A stretch of 6,276 nt of DNA from an uncultured Deinococcales bacterium (lineage in GTDB: Bacteria > Deinococcota > Deinococci > Deinococcales > Trueperaceae), in NCBI GenBank assembly GCA_937934635.1, contig CALGZD010000262.1, forward strand, positions 1-6,276, given 5' to 3'. Shown piece after piece: positions 1 through 4,915 of the stretch (its first letter is position 1; every line of letters begins with the position of its first letter). A program made the position numbers and the translations under genes. Below the pieces are notes generated by a model. The model saw only the letters and a program-made list of their open reading frames with translations. It made no database searches and had not been told where the DNA came from.

Positions 1-118
1 AATCTGGTAAATCCGCAAGCGCCACATCATAGCCATGACGAACAAATTTAGCAACAATAGCACTGCCTATACCACCGCCAGCACCCGTCACCAAAGCAAC
101 TGGTTTTTCTTGTTTCAT
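1..118 (-). CDS. Short-chain dehydrogenase/reductase, N-terminal fragment
   Basis: This is the first 39 residues of a minus-strand gene that leaves the window on the left. The protein begins MKQEKPVALVTGAGGGIG, the first beta strand and glycine-rich TGxxxGxG loop of the classical SDR Rossmann fold (T11, G12, G16, G18). It continues through helix alpha-A to the second beta strand, VALAD. Asp36 at the end of that strand is the position that, in classical SDRs, usually favours NAD(H) over NADP(H). The catalytic Ser-Tyr-Lys part lies outside the window, so the substrate cannot be named; an acetoin/diacetyl reductase or 3-oxoacyl reductase type is possible. The ATG at 116-118 fits the usual SDR start. 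A weak AGGG lies only three bases before it. A minus-strand terminator at 171-195 just upstream suggests the gene is transcribed from its own promoter, perhaps using a TACAAT -10 box at 148-153. Confidence 0.88.
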   Translation of the reverse strand, partial: MKQEKPVALVTGAGGGIGSAIVAKFVRHGYDVALADLPD

Positions 119-147
119 TAGCCCTAGTTTACTTCATTACAGCTCAA

Positions 148-153
148 ATTGTA
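148..153 (-). promoter_or_regulatory. Possible -10 box for the dehydrogenase gene
   Basis: On the minus strand the hexamer reads TACAAT, five of six matches to TATAAT, about 30 bases before the ATG. No good -35 box is visible at 16-18 bp; that position falls in the terminator hairpin. The call is weak and rests mainly on the gene needing a promoter below the terminator. Confidence 0.25.
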
Positions 154-159
154 AGCACT

Positions 160-195
160 AAAAAACACAAGCAGCATCCACTAATTGGATGCTGC
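160..195 (-). terminator. Intrinsic terminator, minus strand
   Basis: Arms GCAGCATCCA (171-180) and TGGATGCTGC (186-195) form a perfect 10-bp stem with a 5-base loop. Read on the minus strand, the stem is followed by TTGTGTTTTTT, a good U-tract. No comparable U-tract follows on the plus strand. It would stop transcripts coming from the right before they reach the dehydrogenase gene. Confidence 0.7.
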
Positions 196-260
196 AACAA
201 GAGTAAGCATGTTTTCAAACGAAGTACGAAAACTGCAAGGTGCGTTGTTTATAAAAGCAA

Positions 261-353
261 TTCCACGATTAACTGCTGTCGCAGTTAATCGGCGAGCTTC
301 GTAACGAGTAAGAATAAAGCCACTCAGTGTGTACAGTTATTTCGTAGAAACGC
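261..353 (-). repeat. Dispersed repeat, copy A
   Basis: On the minus strand, 353 down to 284 aligns without gaps over 70 bases to copy C (3281-3350), about 61 of 70 identical by hand count, and more loosely to copy B (3151-3220). It starts GCGTTTCTAC and contains a 24-base core (287-310) identical in all three copies, beginning TACTCGTTACG and ending CTCGCCGATT. Beyond the core, GATTAACTGC and GCAGTTAATC form a perfect 10-bp hairpin with a 4-base loop (267-290). The copy then ends in GTGGAA, complementary to the TTCCAC near the start of copies B and C. It looks like a small structured non-coding repeat of MITE or REP type; no transposase is present in the window. Confidence 0.75.
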
Positions 354-412
354 TGTAAGAAATACCTTACATGTAATATTCCACTTAACATCCAAAACTA
401 AAACGCACCCAA

Positions 413-436
413 ACCACATGCAAAAATGCATGTGGT
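413..436 (-). terminator. Hairpin terminator after the TPR gene
   Basis: ACCACATGCA (413-422) and TGCATGTGGT (427-436) form a perfect 10-bp stem with a 4-base loop, 43 bases after the TPR gene's stop codon. On the minus strand it is followed by a poor T-rich run (TTGGGTGCGTTTT), so termination may be incomplete. The better terminator further on (171-195) could catch read-through. Confidence 0.5.
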
Positions 437-478
437 CGTCTTTATACTATCTCTGTTTATCTCTACTTGCCCTCTAGT

Positions 479-1759
479 TTATCGTTCAGGATCAATCCTA
501 CCCTCAAGTACACCGACAAAGTAAGCAACCGTCTCATCATATGGTGTAAGTTGCTGCACTACGTACCAGTACTCAAGCGCCACATTACTATACCCAAGTT
601 CTTGAGAGGTAATAGCTGCCCAACGATGCGCTTCCAAATAGTTGCTATTCAATGACGCTGCATAGACAAAGTATTGATTGGCATCCTCGACTAGTCCATC
701 TTCATAAAAGCTCAGCCCATCAATATAGGCCTGACCTGCATCACAGCCCCACATACTGTGTTCTTCAGCAACATCTACAAAGTAGGCTGCTGATCTATCG
801 TATGGTGCAAGTGCAGCGTAGTTTTGCCAAGCCCACAAAGCATCTTGAGAAATACAACTTTCAAGTAATGTACGTGCTAACCAGCGCCATGCCTCGGCAA
901 ACTCTGGAGCAGATGTCACAGCAATGGCAAAAGCATCTTTTGCTTCAAGCAAACTTCCTTCTTCATAATGTTCTAAACCATGATAGTAAGCAAAACTTGC
1001 ATCGGGACCAACAAGCAGCTCGAGCTGTGAACGTTGCAAAAAGTATTGAGCTTGCTCTGAACCTCTAAATTGGGCTTCTTCCCAATAAGCAGCAGCCTCT
1101 TCAGGAAAGCCAATCTCGCTGTAAATATGACCAATTTCTTGAACTGACACCCAATCCGAAGGATTTAGCTGACTAACAGCTTCGTAATACGAAAACGCAA
1201 AATCAATATTGCCAGATTCATAGTAGGAATAGCCTAAGTCATTGCCAACATTGGTGAGTAATTCAACTAGGTAGTCATCCAAAACACCCCCTGCTTCACG
1301 ATAAGCACGACCATATTCCCAAGCCATATAATCCCAACCAACTTCGTTATAGCTTGTCGTTGCAATGTACAAAACATCTAAATCTAAAGGGTTTGCCTGA
1401 TTAAATTGCACAATCTGCGCCAGCGCTTCCCGCCAAGCTGGTTGATCAACCGTAGGTGGCAAACCTGTAGCATAGGTACTTTGTCGGGCAAGTTCGACTT
1501 TTTGCTGGGCAACTTCCCATGACATCAAACCAGACGCCAGCCCAGACACCAGCCCAGACGCCAGCCCAGACCCAACACCTGTATCAGCAGATGTATTAGC
1601 AGATGCGTTACTTAAGGTCATAGATTGTCTAATAGCTTGTGTTTCCTGATTATAAGGCGCATACACTTGCGCCGTAGCAAACATTCCGATACATACTGTC
1701 AACAGTGTAATGACAGCTCCTACCCCCCAAAACTTTAAGGTGCGAAACCTTCTCTCCAT
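479..1759 (-). CDS. Exported or membrane-anchored TPR-like repeat protein
   Basis: This is a 426-residue protein of unknown specific function. Residues 1-11 (MERRFRTLKFW) are basic and residues 12-31 are hydrophobic, giving an N-terminal signal peptide or anchor, so the rest should lie outside the cytoplasm. Residues 47-80 are a Ser/Ala/Gly-rich linker with an S-G-L-A/V tetrapeptide repeat, encoded by a 12-bp DNA tandem repeat. From about residue 108 to the end there are TPR-like helical pairs rich in Tyr, Trp and acidic residues. Residues about 257-333 and 345-420 are two copies of a 75-residue, two-TPR module; each has GL-x-x-Y-E near its start and PYD...AYFV near its end. C302 and C339 could form a disulfide. 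Cys23 is not a proper lipobox because Val precedes it. The start is secure: AGGAGGAGG lies seven bases upstream of the ATG. It is transcribed divergently from coaA. TPRs usually mediate protein-protein contact; the partner is unknown. Confidence 0.85.
   Translation of the reverse strand: MERRFRTLKFWGVGAVITLLTVCIGMFATAQVYAPYNQETQAIRQSMTLSNASANTSADTGVGSGLASGLVSGLASGLMSWEVAQQKVELARQSTYATGLPPTVDQPAWREALAQIVQFNQANPLDLDVLYIATTSYNEVGWDYMAWEYGRAYREAGGVLDDYLVELLTNVGNDLGYSYYESGNIDFAFSYYEAVSQLNPSDWVSVQEIGHIYSEIGFPEEAAAYWEEAQFRGSEQAQYFLQRSQLELLVGPDASFAYYHGLEHYEEGSLLEAKDAFAIAVTSAPEFAEAWRWLARTLLESCISQDALWAWQNYAALAPYDRSAAYFVDVAEEHSMWGCDAGQAYIDGLSFYEDGLVEDANQYFVYAASLNSNYLEAHRWAAITSQELGYSNVALEYWYVVQQLTPYDETVAYFVGVLEGRIDPER
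1523..1570. repeat. 12-bp tandem repeat inside the TPR gene
   Basis: Four 12-base units occur: catcaaaccaga, cgccagcccaga, caccagcccaga and cgccagcccaga. The last three are nearly identical and the first is diverged. Twelve bases is four codons, so gain or loss of units would lengthen or shorten the S-G-L-A/V linker without shifting the frame. Confidence 0.85.
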
Positions 1760-1766
1760 TCGAAAA

Positions 1767-1775
1767 CCTCCTCCT
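1767..1775 (-). promoter_or_regulatory. Strong ribosome binding site of the TPR gene
   Basis: The minus strand reads AGGAGGAGG, ending seven bases before the ATG at 1757-1759. This is the strongest Shine-Dalgarno sequence in the window. It fixes the start and shows that the organism uses canonical Shine-Dalgarno initiation for at least some genes. Confidence 0.85.
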
Positions 1776-1818
1776 AAGGCTAATAATTTTAAAAATTAAT
1801 TAACATTTTAAGCGCTTT

Positions 1819-1846
1819 ACTATATCTTTTTCATGTTCTTCAGTAA
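1819..1846 (-). promoter_or_regulatory. Candidate promoter of the TPR gene
   Basis: On the minus strand, TATAGT (1819-1824) is a fair -10 box, with TTACTG about 16 bases upstream as a poor -35. Transcription would start near 1812, giving a leader of about 50 bases that includes the ribosome binding site. Confidence 0.35.
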
Positions 1847-1918
1847 CGTTTTATTTTGTGATAGAAGATTAACTTTTTATAGGTGCTTATTCTCATGATG
1901 TTCCTGTTGCAAAAACAT

Positions 1919-2026
1919 TATGGAACTTCAGAGCTTTATGGAACTTAAGGGCACTACGGAACTTAAGAGCACTACGGAACTTAAGGGCATTACGGAACTT
2001 AAGGACATTATGAAACTTATAGTCAA
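1919..2026. repeat. 18-bp tandem array (minisatellite), six units
   Basis: There are six head-to-tail 18-base units starting at 1919, 1937, 1955, 1973, 1991 and 2009, with approximate consensus TACGGAACTTAAGGGCAT. Units 2-5 differ from each other at only a few positions; the first and last are diverged, the usual pattern at array edges. Units 2-5 keep a central CTTAAG palindrome. There are no spacers, so it is not a CRISPR array. It ends 11 bases before the coaA -10 box and covers where the -35 region would be. The period of 18 is a multiple of three, so two frames stay open through it, but neither has convincing translation signals. Confidence 0.9.
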
Positions 2027-2037
2027 CACTTATCCGC

Positions 2038-2043
2038 TATACT
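2038..2043 (+). promoter_or_regulatory. -10 box of coaA, leaderless-type placement
   Basis: TATACT matches the -10 consensus at five of six positions and lies 11 bases before the GTG start of coaA. Transcription would begin around 2050, leaving a leader of only about five bases. No Shine-Dalgarno sequence precedes the GTG, which fits a leaderless or near-leaderless mRNA. No good -35 is visible; CTTATA at 2016-2021 is the nearest. Confidence 0.45.
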
Positions 2044-2054
2044 AAAAACTGCTT

Positions 2055-2978
2055 GTGAAAAACATCTATCATCACTTCTTGCGCGATGAATGGGCAGCAT
2101 TACGTGCAAATACCCCACTAACCCTGACCGAAGAAGACCTTAGCAACCTACGAAGCTTAAATGACAACGTGTCTTTAAAAGAAGTAGAGGAAATATACCT
2201 ACCACTCTCTCGTCTACTCAATCTCTATGTTGCATCTATGCAAAATCTAGATAATGTTGAAGATGAGTTTTTGGGCACAGCACCAAGCAAAACGCCTTAC
2301 ATTATTGGCATTGCAGGTAGTGTAGCGGTTGGCAAAAGCACTACTGCCAGAATTTTGCAAGCCCTACTTTCTCGCTGGCCAAAACACCCAAATGTTGCGC
2401 TTGTTACAACAGATGGCTTTCTTTATCCTAATGCAAAGCTCAAAAGCAAAAACATCATGAACCGAAAAGGTTTCCCTGAAAGCTATGACGGGAAGCGCTT
2501 ACTACAGTTTGTCATGGATATTAAGTCAGGTGTTCGGCGAGTGGAAGCACCTGTTTATTCACACACAAGCTATGACATTGTGCCAGGTGAAGTTCAGGTT
2601 GTTGAAGATGCTGATATTTTGATTCTTGAAGGCTTAAACGTTTTGCAAACTGGCAAAAAACGTAAATCTTCAGTTTTTGTATCTGATTTTTTTGACTTTT
2701 CTATCTATTTAGACGCTGATACTGAGCATCTAGAATCGTGGTACGTCAACCGCTTTCTAACCTTGCGAGATACCGTCTTTAAAAATTCAGATTCTTACTT
2801 TCAACGTTTCGCAAATCTCAGTGACGAAGAAGCCATCGAAACCGCAAGCAATATTTGGCAAGACATCAACCTGAAAAACTTAAAGAAGAACATCCTGCCA
2901 TCACGTGAGCGTGCCAAGCTTATTTTGAAAAAAGGTAATCAGCATTTTGTAGACAAAATATGCTTAAGAAAGCTCTAA
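2055..2978 (+). CDS. coaA: Type I pantothenate kinase (CoaA)
   Basis: CoaA phosphorylates pantothenate with ATP to 4'-phosphopantothenate, the first and usually rate-limiting step of coenzyme A synthesis, in the cytoplasm. The 307-residue product is close to the E. coli enzyme's length (316) and collinear with it. Visible landmarks are DEWAALR near the N-terminus, [11 protein letters not shown] at 46-56, the Walker A loop GSVAVGKST at 88-96 (Lys94 matching the ATP/CoA-binding lysine of E. coli), TTDGFL around the catalytic Asp120, RKGFPESYD at 137-145, PVYSH with His170, [28 protein letters not shown] at 229-234 and the NILPSR...LRKL ending. No key residue appears missing. The start is GTG at 2055: an earlier start would run into the promoter, and this one places the conserved DEWAALR where the family has it. 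There is no Shine-Dalgarno site. The 18-bp tandem array lies directly upstream. Type I kinases are normally inhibited by CoA; the conserved P-loop and His suggest this holds here. Confidence 0.96.
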   Translation: MKNIYHHFLRDEWAALRANTPLTLTEEDLSNLRSLNDNVSLKEVEEIYLPLSRLLNLYVASMQNLDNVEDEFLGTAPSKTPYIIGIAGSVAVGKSTTARILQALLSRWPKHPNVALVTTDGFLYPNAKLKSKNIMNRKGFPESYDGKRLLQFVMDIKSGVRRVEAPVYSHTSYDIVPGEVQVVEDADILILEGLNVLQTGKKRKSSVFVSDFFDFSIYLDADTEHLESWYVNRFLTLRDTVFKNSDSYFQRFANLSDEEAIETASNIWQDINLKNLKKNILPSRERAKLILKKGNQHFVDKICLRKL

Positions 2979-2984
2979 TCTAGA

Positions 2985-3017
2985 CTTTCAGTTTAGAGTG
3001 TTATACTAAACTGAAAG
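2985..3017 (+). terminator. Hairpin just after coaA
   Basis: CTTTCAGTTTAG (2985-2996) and CTAAACTGAAAG (3006-3017) form a perfect 12-bp stem with a 9-base loop, starting seven bases after the coaA stop. It is followed by AAGAAAG, not a U-tract, so it is not a textbook intrinsic terminator. It may instead mark or protect the 3' end of the coaA mRNA. Confidence 0.4.
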
Positions 3018-3109
3018 AAGAAAGTCATAATCCATTAGCAGAAAAAGTTGTCATCAGAACCGAAGGGCACACAAGTTACAACGCTTTGATATGTTTGTGA
3101 TTATGACAT

Positions 3110-3148
3110 TTATGATTCACTTCGGTATTATACCGAAGTGAATCATAA
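3110..3148. repeat. 39-bp near-perfect palindrome
   Basis: Arms of 19 bases (3110-3128 and 3130-3148) are exactly complementary around a single central T at 3129. The core of each arm reads GATTCACTTCGGTAT or its complement. There is no U-tract on either strand, so a simple intrinsic terminator is unlikely. It ends two bases before repeat copy B and could be part of a larger element, a protein-binding site or a strong RNA hairpin. Confidence 0.85.
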
Positions 3149-3150
3149 TA

Positions 3151-3223
3151 GCGTTTCCACGTAATATTGACCCATGCTAAGTAAGTTCGTTCCTACTCGT
3201 TACGAAGCTCGCCGATTAACTGA
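3151..3223 (+). repeat. Dispersed repeat, copy B (5' part)
   Basis: GCGTTTCCAC opens the copy, and the invariant 24-base core lies at 3194-3217. Over 70 bases it matches copy C at about 55 positions by hand count, without gaps and offset by exactly 130 bp. The part between the opening motif and the core is the most diverged. It ends GATTAACTGA. The complementary arm TCAGTTAATC is not adjacent, as in copy A, but lies at 3405-3414 beyond copy C. Confidence 0.75.
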
Positions 3224-3280
3224 CTGATGCCGTGTCCGAAAATATAGGTACAGGTGCTCAACTATATTCCGCTAATTACA

Positions 3281-3353
3281 GCGTTTCCACATAACAACTG
3301 TACACACTAAGTGAGTTAATTCTTACTCGTTACGAAGCTCGCCGATTCACTGC
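3281..3353 (+). repeat. Dispersed repeat, copy C
   Basis: This copy runs from GCGTTTCCAC to GATTCACTGC, with the invariant core at 3324-3347. It is the copy most like copy A, sharing TTACA just upstream, ACTGTACACACT and TTCTTACTCG. The A in GATTAAC is C here, so its own hairpin arm is imperfect. It may be bounded by short inverted repeats, ATTCCGCT (3266-3273) and AGCGGAAT (3387-3394). Confidence 0.75.
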
Positions 3354-3404
3354 TATTAAACACATTTAGACTTTACAACGGATTTAAGCGGAATTGGTAT
3401 TAGG

Positions 3405-3420
3405 TCAGTTAATCGTGGAA
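3405..3420 (+). repeat. Detached 3' end of the dispersed repeat
   Basis: TCAGTTAATCGTGGAA matches, in 15 of 16 bases, the 3' end of copy A (GCAGTTAATCGTGGAA). Its first ten bases are the exact complement of the end of copy B (3214-3223). It therefore reads as copy B's missing 3' arm, separated from it by copy C. Confidence 0.6.
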
Positions 3421-3642
3421 GAGCTTTCGTTTCAATTTCATATTAGAAAAATTAAAATACCTTAACGCTTCTATAACGTTATACCTACATACTATAGCTA
3501 TCTCAGAGATGTTTCTGCACTAAAACAAAAAGTTACTACAAAAAACGCAGATGCACTCAATATATATATGTGGCTACACAGAATGCGAAATGATAAAAAG
3601 AAACAAGATATTGTCATTTCGTAAACATTCTTGCTGCCCAAT

Positions 3643-4884
3643 ATGACGACTTACGGGGACTGGGCAATTGTGAATGCTATTGTAAATGTTAAGGAAAAAC
3701 ACAAGAAAAAAATACTAGTTGCAGGCAAAGATGCCTATAATTACTACCCTTGTCTCTCTGACTATTTTGAACAGTTTGACTTGAGCTTTACGCAAAATGG
3801 TAAACAAATCGTTGCTTATTTAAAAGAACACACACCTACACTGATAGTTTTAGGTATTTTAGGTCAAAGTCTTGGAAATACAACTGTTTTAAAACTTTCC
3901 CAAGCCATACGTAAAAACTCAAGGCTAGCAAAAATCAAGATTCTGCTTTTAGTTTCAGAAAAAACAGATGTTGATGATATCGATATCGAAACAAAAACAC
4001 TGATGGACAAAATCGTGCGTCACTCACAACAGCCAACACACCTGATAAGCCATGTTGCCAAGCTCTTAAAAGCTTCAAAAGATTTAAGTTTTCCTGAACA
4101 AGATATAGACATTAAGACTACTAATGGGCAATTTCAAATTCCCGTACATCAAAACTACGAAAGTCCACATACACTACAATCGGAACAAGGAAATGTTGCA
4201 GTTGCCACTATGCCCCGTACAATCAAACAAGTTGTAAACCAAACAACAGTTCCAACAAGCTCAATGCCTTTAGTAAACCAAGATGCTAGCCCATCTCTAA
4301 ATAAATCAATAACCGAAATTCAGTCTTCAAATATCACTACTTTTGCGCCGAATCCTAAACACAAGGAAACTGTACCCGAAGTCAAACAATCAAAAACTTT
4401 CGTACAGAAACATGAACCAATACAAAATCGCAAAACACAAGATAGTGAAATGGTATCGCCTACCCAAAGTCATAACACTAGTTATTTTGATGTCAACTAT
4501 CTAGAACCAACCTCTTCAAAAACGATAGCAATTATTGAAGACAATGCTAGCATTGCTTTTTTGGAAAAAAGTATCCTTGAAAGGCAAGGCTACAAAACTA
4601 TTCAAATTGCTGATGCACCACAAGCCAGAGACTTTATAGATACTCACTTTGAATTAGCAGATTTATTTTTGCTTGATTTAAATTTGCCTGGTGGATCTGG
4701 TTTCGAGATTTTACGGCGTATCCGTAGCTTTTCTAGAAAGCCTGTCATTATAGTTTCTGGGCTTAAACAAAGTGAAAACATCAAGCGTGGCTTGAGTTTA
4801 GGCGCACAGGATTACTTAACAAAACCTGTTAACCCGCAAGAACTTATATTGCGAGTTAGTCAACACATTAAGAACTTTACTTAA
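3643..4884 (+). CDS. Response regulator: degenerate receiver, linker, intact receiver
   Basis: From ATG 3643 the product has 413 residues in three parts. Residues about 22-143 look like a receiver (REC) fold (KKKILVAGKDA, LIVLGILG, KILLLVSEK) but lack phosphorylation chemistry: Gly71 sits where the acceptor Asp should be, and the lysine-proline pair is gone. Residues about 148-290 are a polar Q/N/S/T/P/K-rich linker, probably disordered. Residues about 294-411 are a complete REC domain: acidic pocket E299-D300, phosphoacceptor D345 in LLDLNLPGGSG, S372 in the Thr/Ser switch position, and K394-P395. There is no DNA-binding, enzymatic or kinase output domain. By REC family rules it should be phosphorylated by a histidine kinase and act by protein contact; the kinase is not in this window. 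The start is uncertain: ATG 3643 lacks a Shine-Dalgarno site, with in-frame TTG 3631 and GTG 3670 as alternatives. It probably forms an operon with the HEAT gene 31 bp downstream. Confidence 0.85.
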   Translation: MTTYGDWAIVNAIVNVKEKHKKKILVAGKDAYNYYPCLSDYFEQFDLSFTQNGKQIVAYLKEHTPTLIVLGILGQSLGNTTVLKLSQAIRKNSRLAKIKILLLVSEKTDVDDIDIETKTLMDKIVRHSQQPTHLISHVAKLLKASKDLSFPEQDIDIKTTNGQFQIPVHQNYESPHTLQSEQGNVAVATMPRTIKQVVNQTTVPTSSMPLVNQDASPSLNKSITEIQSSNITTFAPNPKHKETVPEVKQSKTFVQKHEPIQNRKTQDSEMVSPTQSHNTSYFDVNYLEPTSSKTIAIIEDNASIAFLEKSILERQGYKTIQIADAPQARDFIDTHFELADLFLLDLNLPGGSGFEILRRIRSFSRKPVIIVSGLKQSENIKRGLSLGAQDYLTKPVNPQELILRVSQHIKNFT

Positions 4885-4904
4885 GATATATAGAATAGAA
4901 TTAT

Positions 4905-4909
4905 AAGGT
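4905..4909 (+). promoter_or_regulatory. Ribosome binding site of the HEAT-repeat gene
   Basis: AAGGT lies six bases before the ATG at 4916 and supports that start. It falls within the 31-base gap after the response regulator stop. The gap also contains an AT-rich run (TATATAGAATAG) that could pass for a -10 box, but no -35 is apparent. Confidence 0.6.
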
Positions 4910-4915
4910 AAAAGC

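Larger units (their letters stand above)
119..478. other. Intergenic region with two terminators and a dispersed repeat
   Basis: This is 360 bp without a recognisable gene, between the 3' end of the TPR gene and the 5' end of the dehydrogenase gene, both on the minus strand. It holds a hairpin with a U-tract (171-195), repeat copy A (284-353) with an adjoining hairpin (267-290), and a second hairpin (413-436). I see no convincing coding frame in the rest. Confidence 0.6.
1760..2054. other. Divergent intergenic region between the TPR gene and coaA
   Basis: This 295-bp gap carries the outward-facing control regions of both genes. The TPR-gene side (1760-1860) is AT-rich and holds its ribosome binding site and probable promoter. 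The coaA side is occupied by the 18-bp tandem array (1919-2026) and the coaA -10 box (2038-2043). Confidence 0.6.
2979..3642. other. Long intergenic region between coaA and the response regulator
   Basis: This 664-bp stretch has no convincing gene and is dense in repeats and palindromes. In order: the coaA 3' hairpin (2985-3017); a spaced inverted repeat GTCATAATC (3024-3032) with GATTATGAC (3099-3107); the large palindrome 3110-3148; repeat copies B and C (3151-3420); and an AT-rich tail (about 3425-3642) with small palindromes TATAACGTTATA (3472-3483) and ATCTC-A-GAGAT (3500-3510). The promoter for the downstream operon must lie in the tail, but I cannot place it. Confidence 0.6.

Noticed and set aside
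467..1068. Plus-strand open frames at 467-655 and 652-1068
   Set aside because: They lie antisense to the TPR gene, whose frame has a signal sequence, repeats and a strong ribosome binding site; the antisense products show no recognisable domain.
1690..1693. Lipoprotein processing site at Cys23 of the TPR protein
   Set aside because: The residue before the cysteine is Val (LTVC), not Gly, Ala or Ser, and the cysteine lies in the middle of the hydrophobic stretch.
1919..2026. CRISPR-like array
   Set aside because: Units of 18 bp follow each other directly with no unique spacers and no cas genes are present, so it is a minisatellite.
3472..3510. Small palindromes TATAACGTTATA and ATCTC-A-GAGAT as operators
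   Set aside because: Short AT-rich palindromes are expected by chance here and no promoter could be placed next to them.
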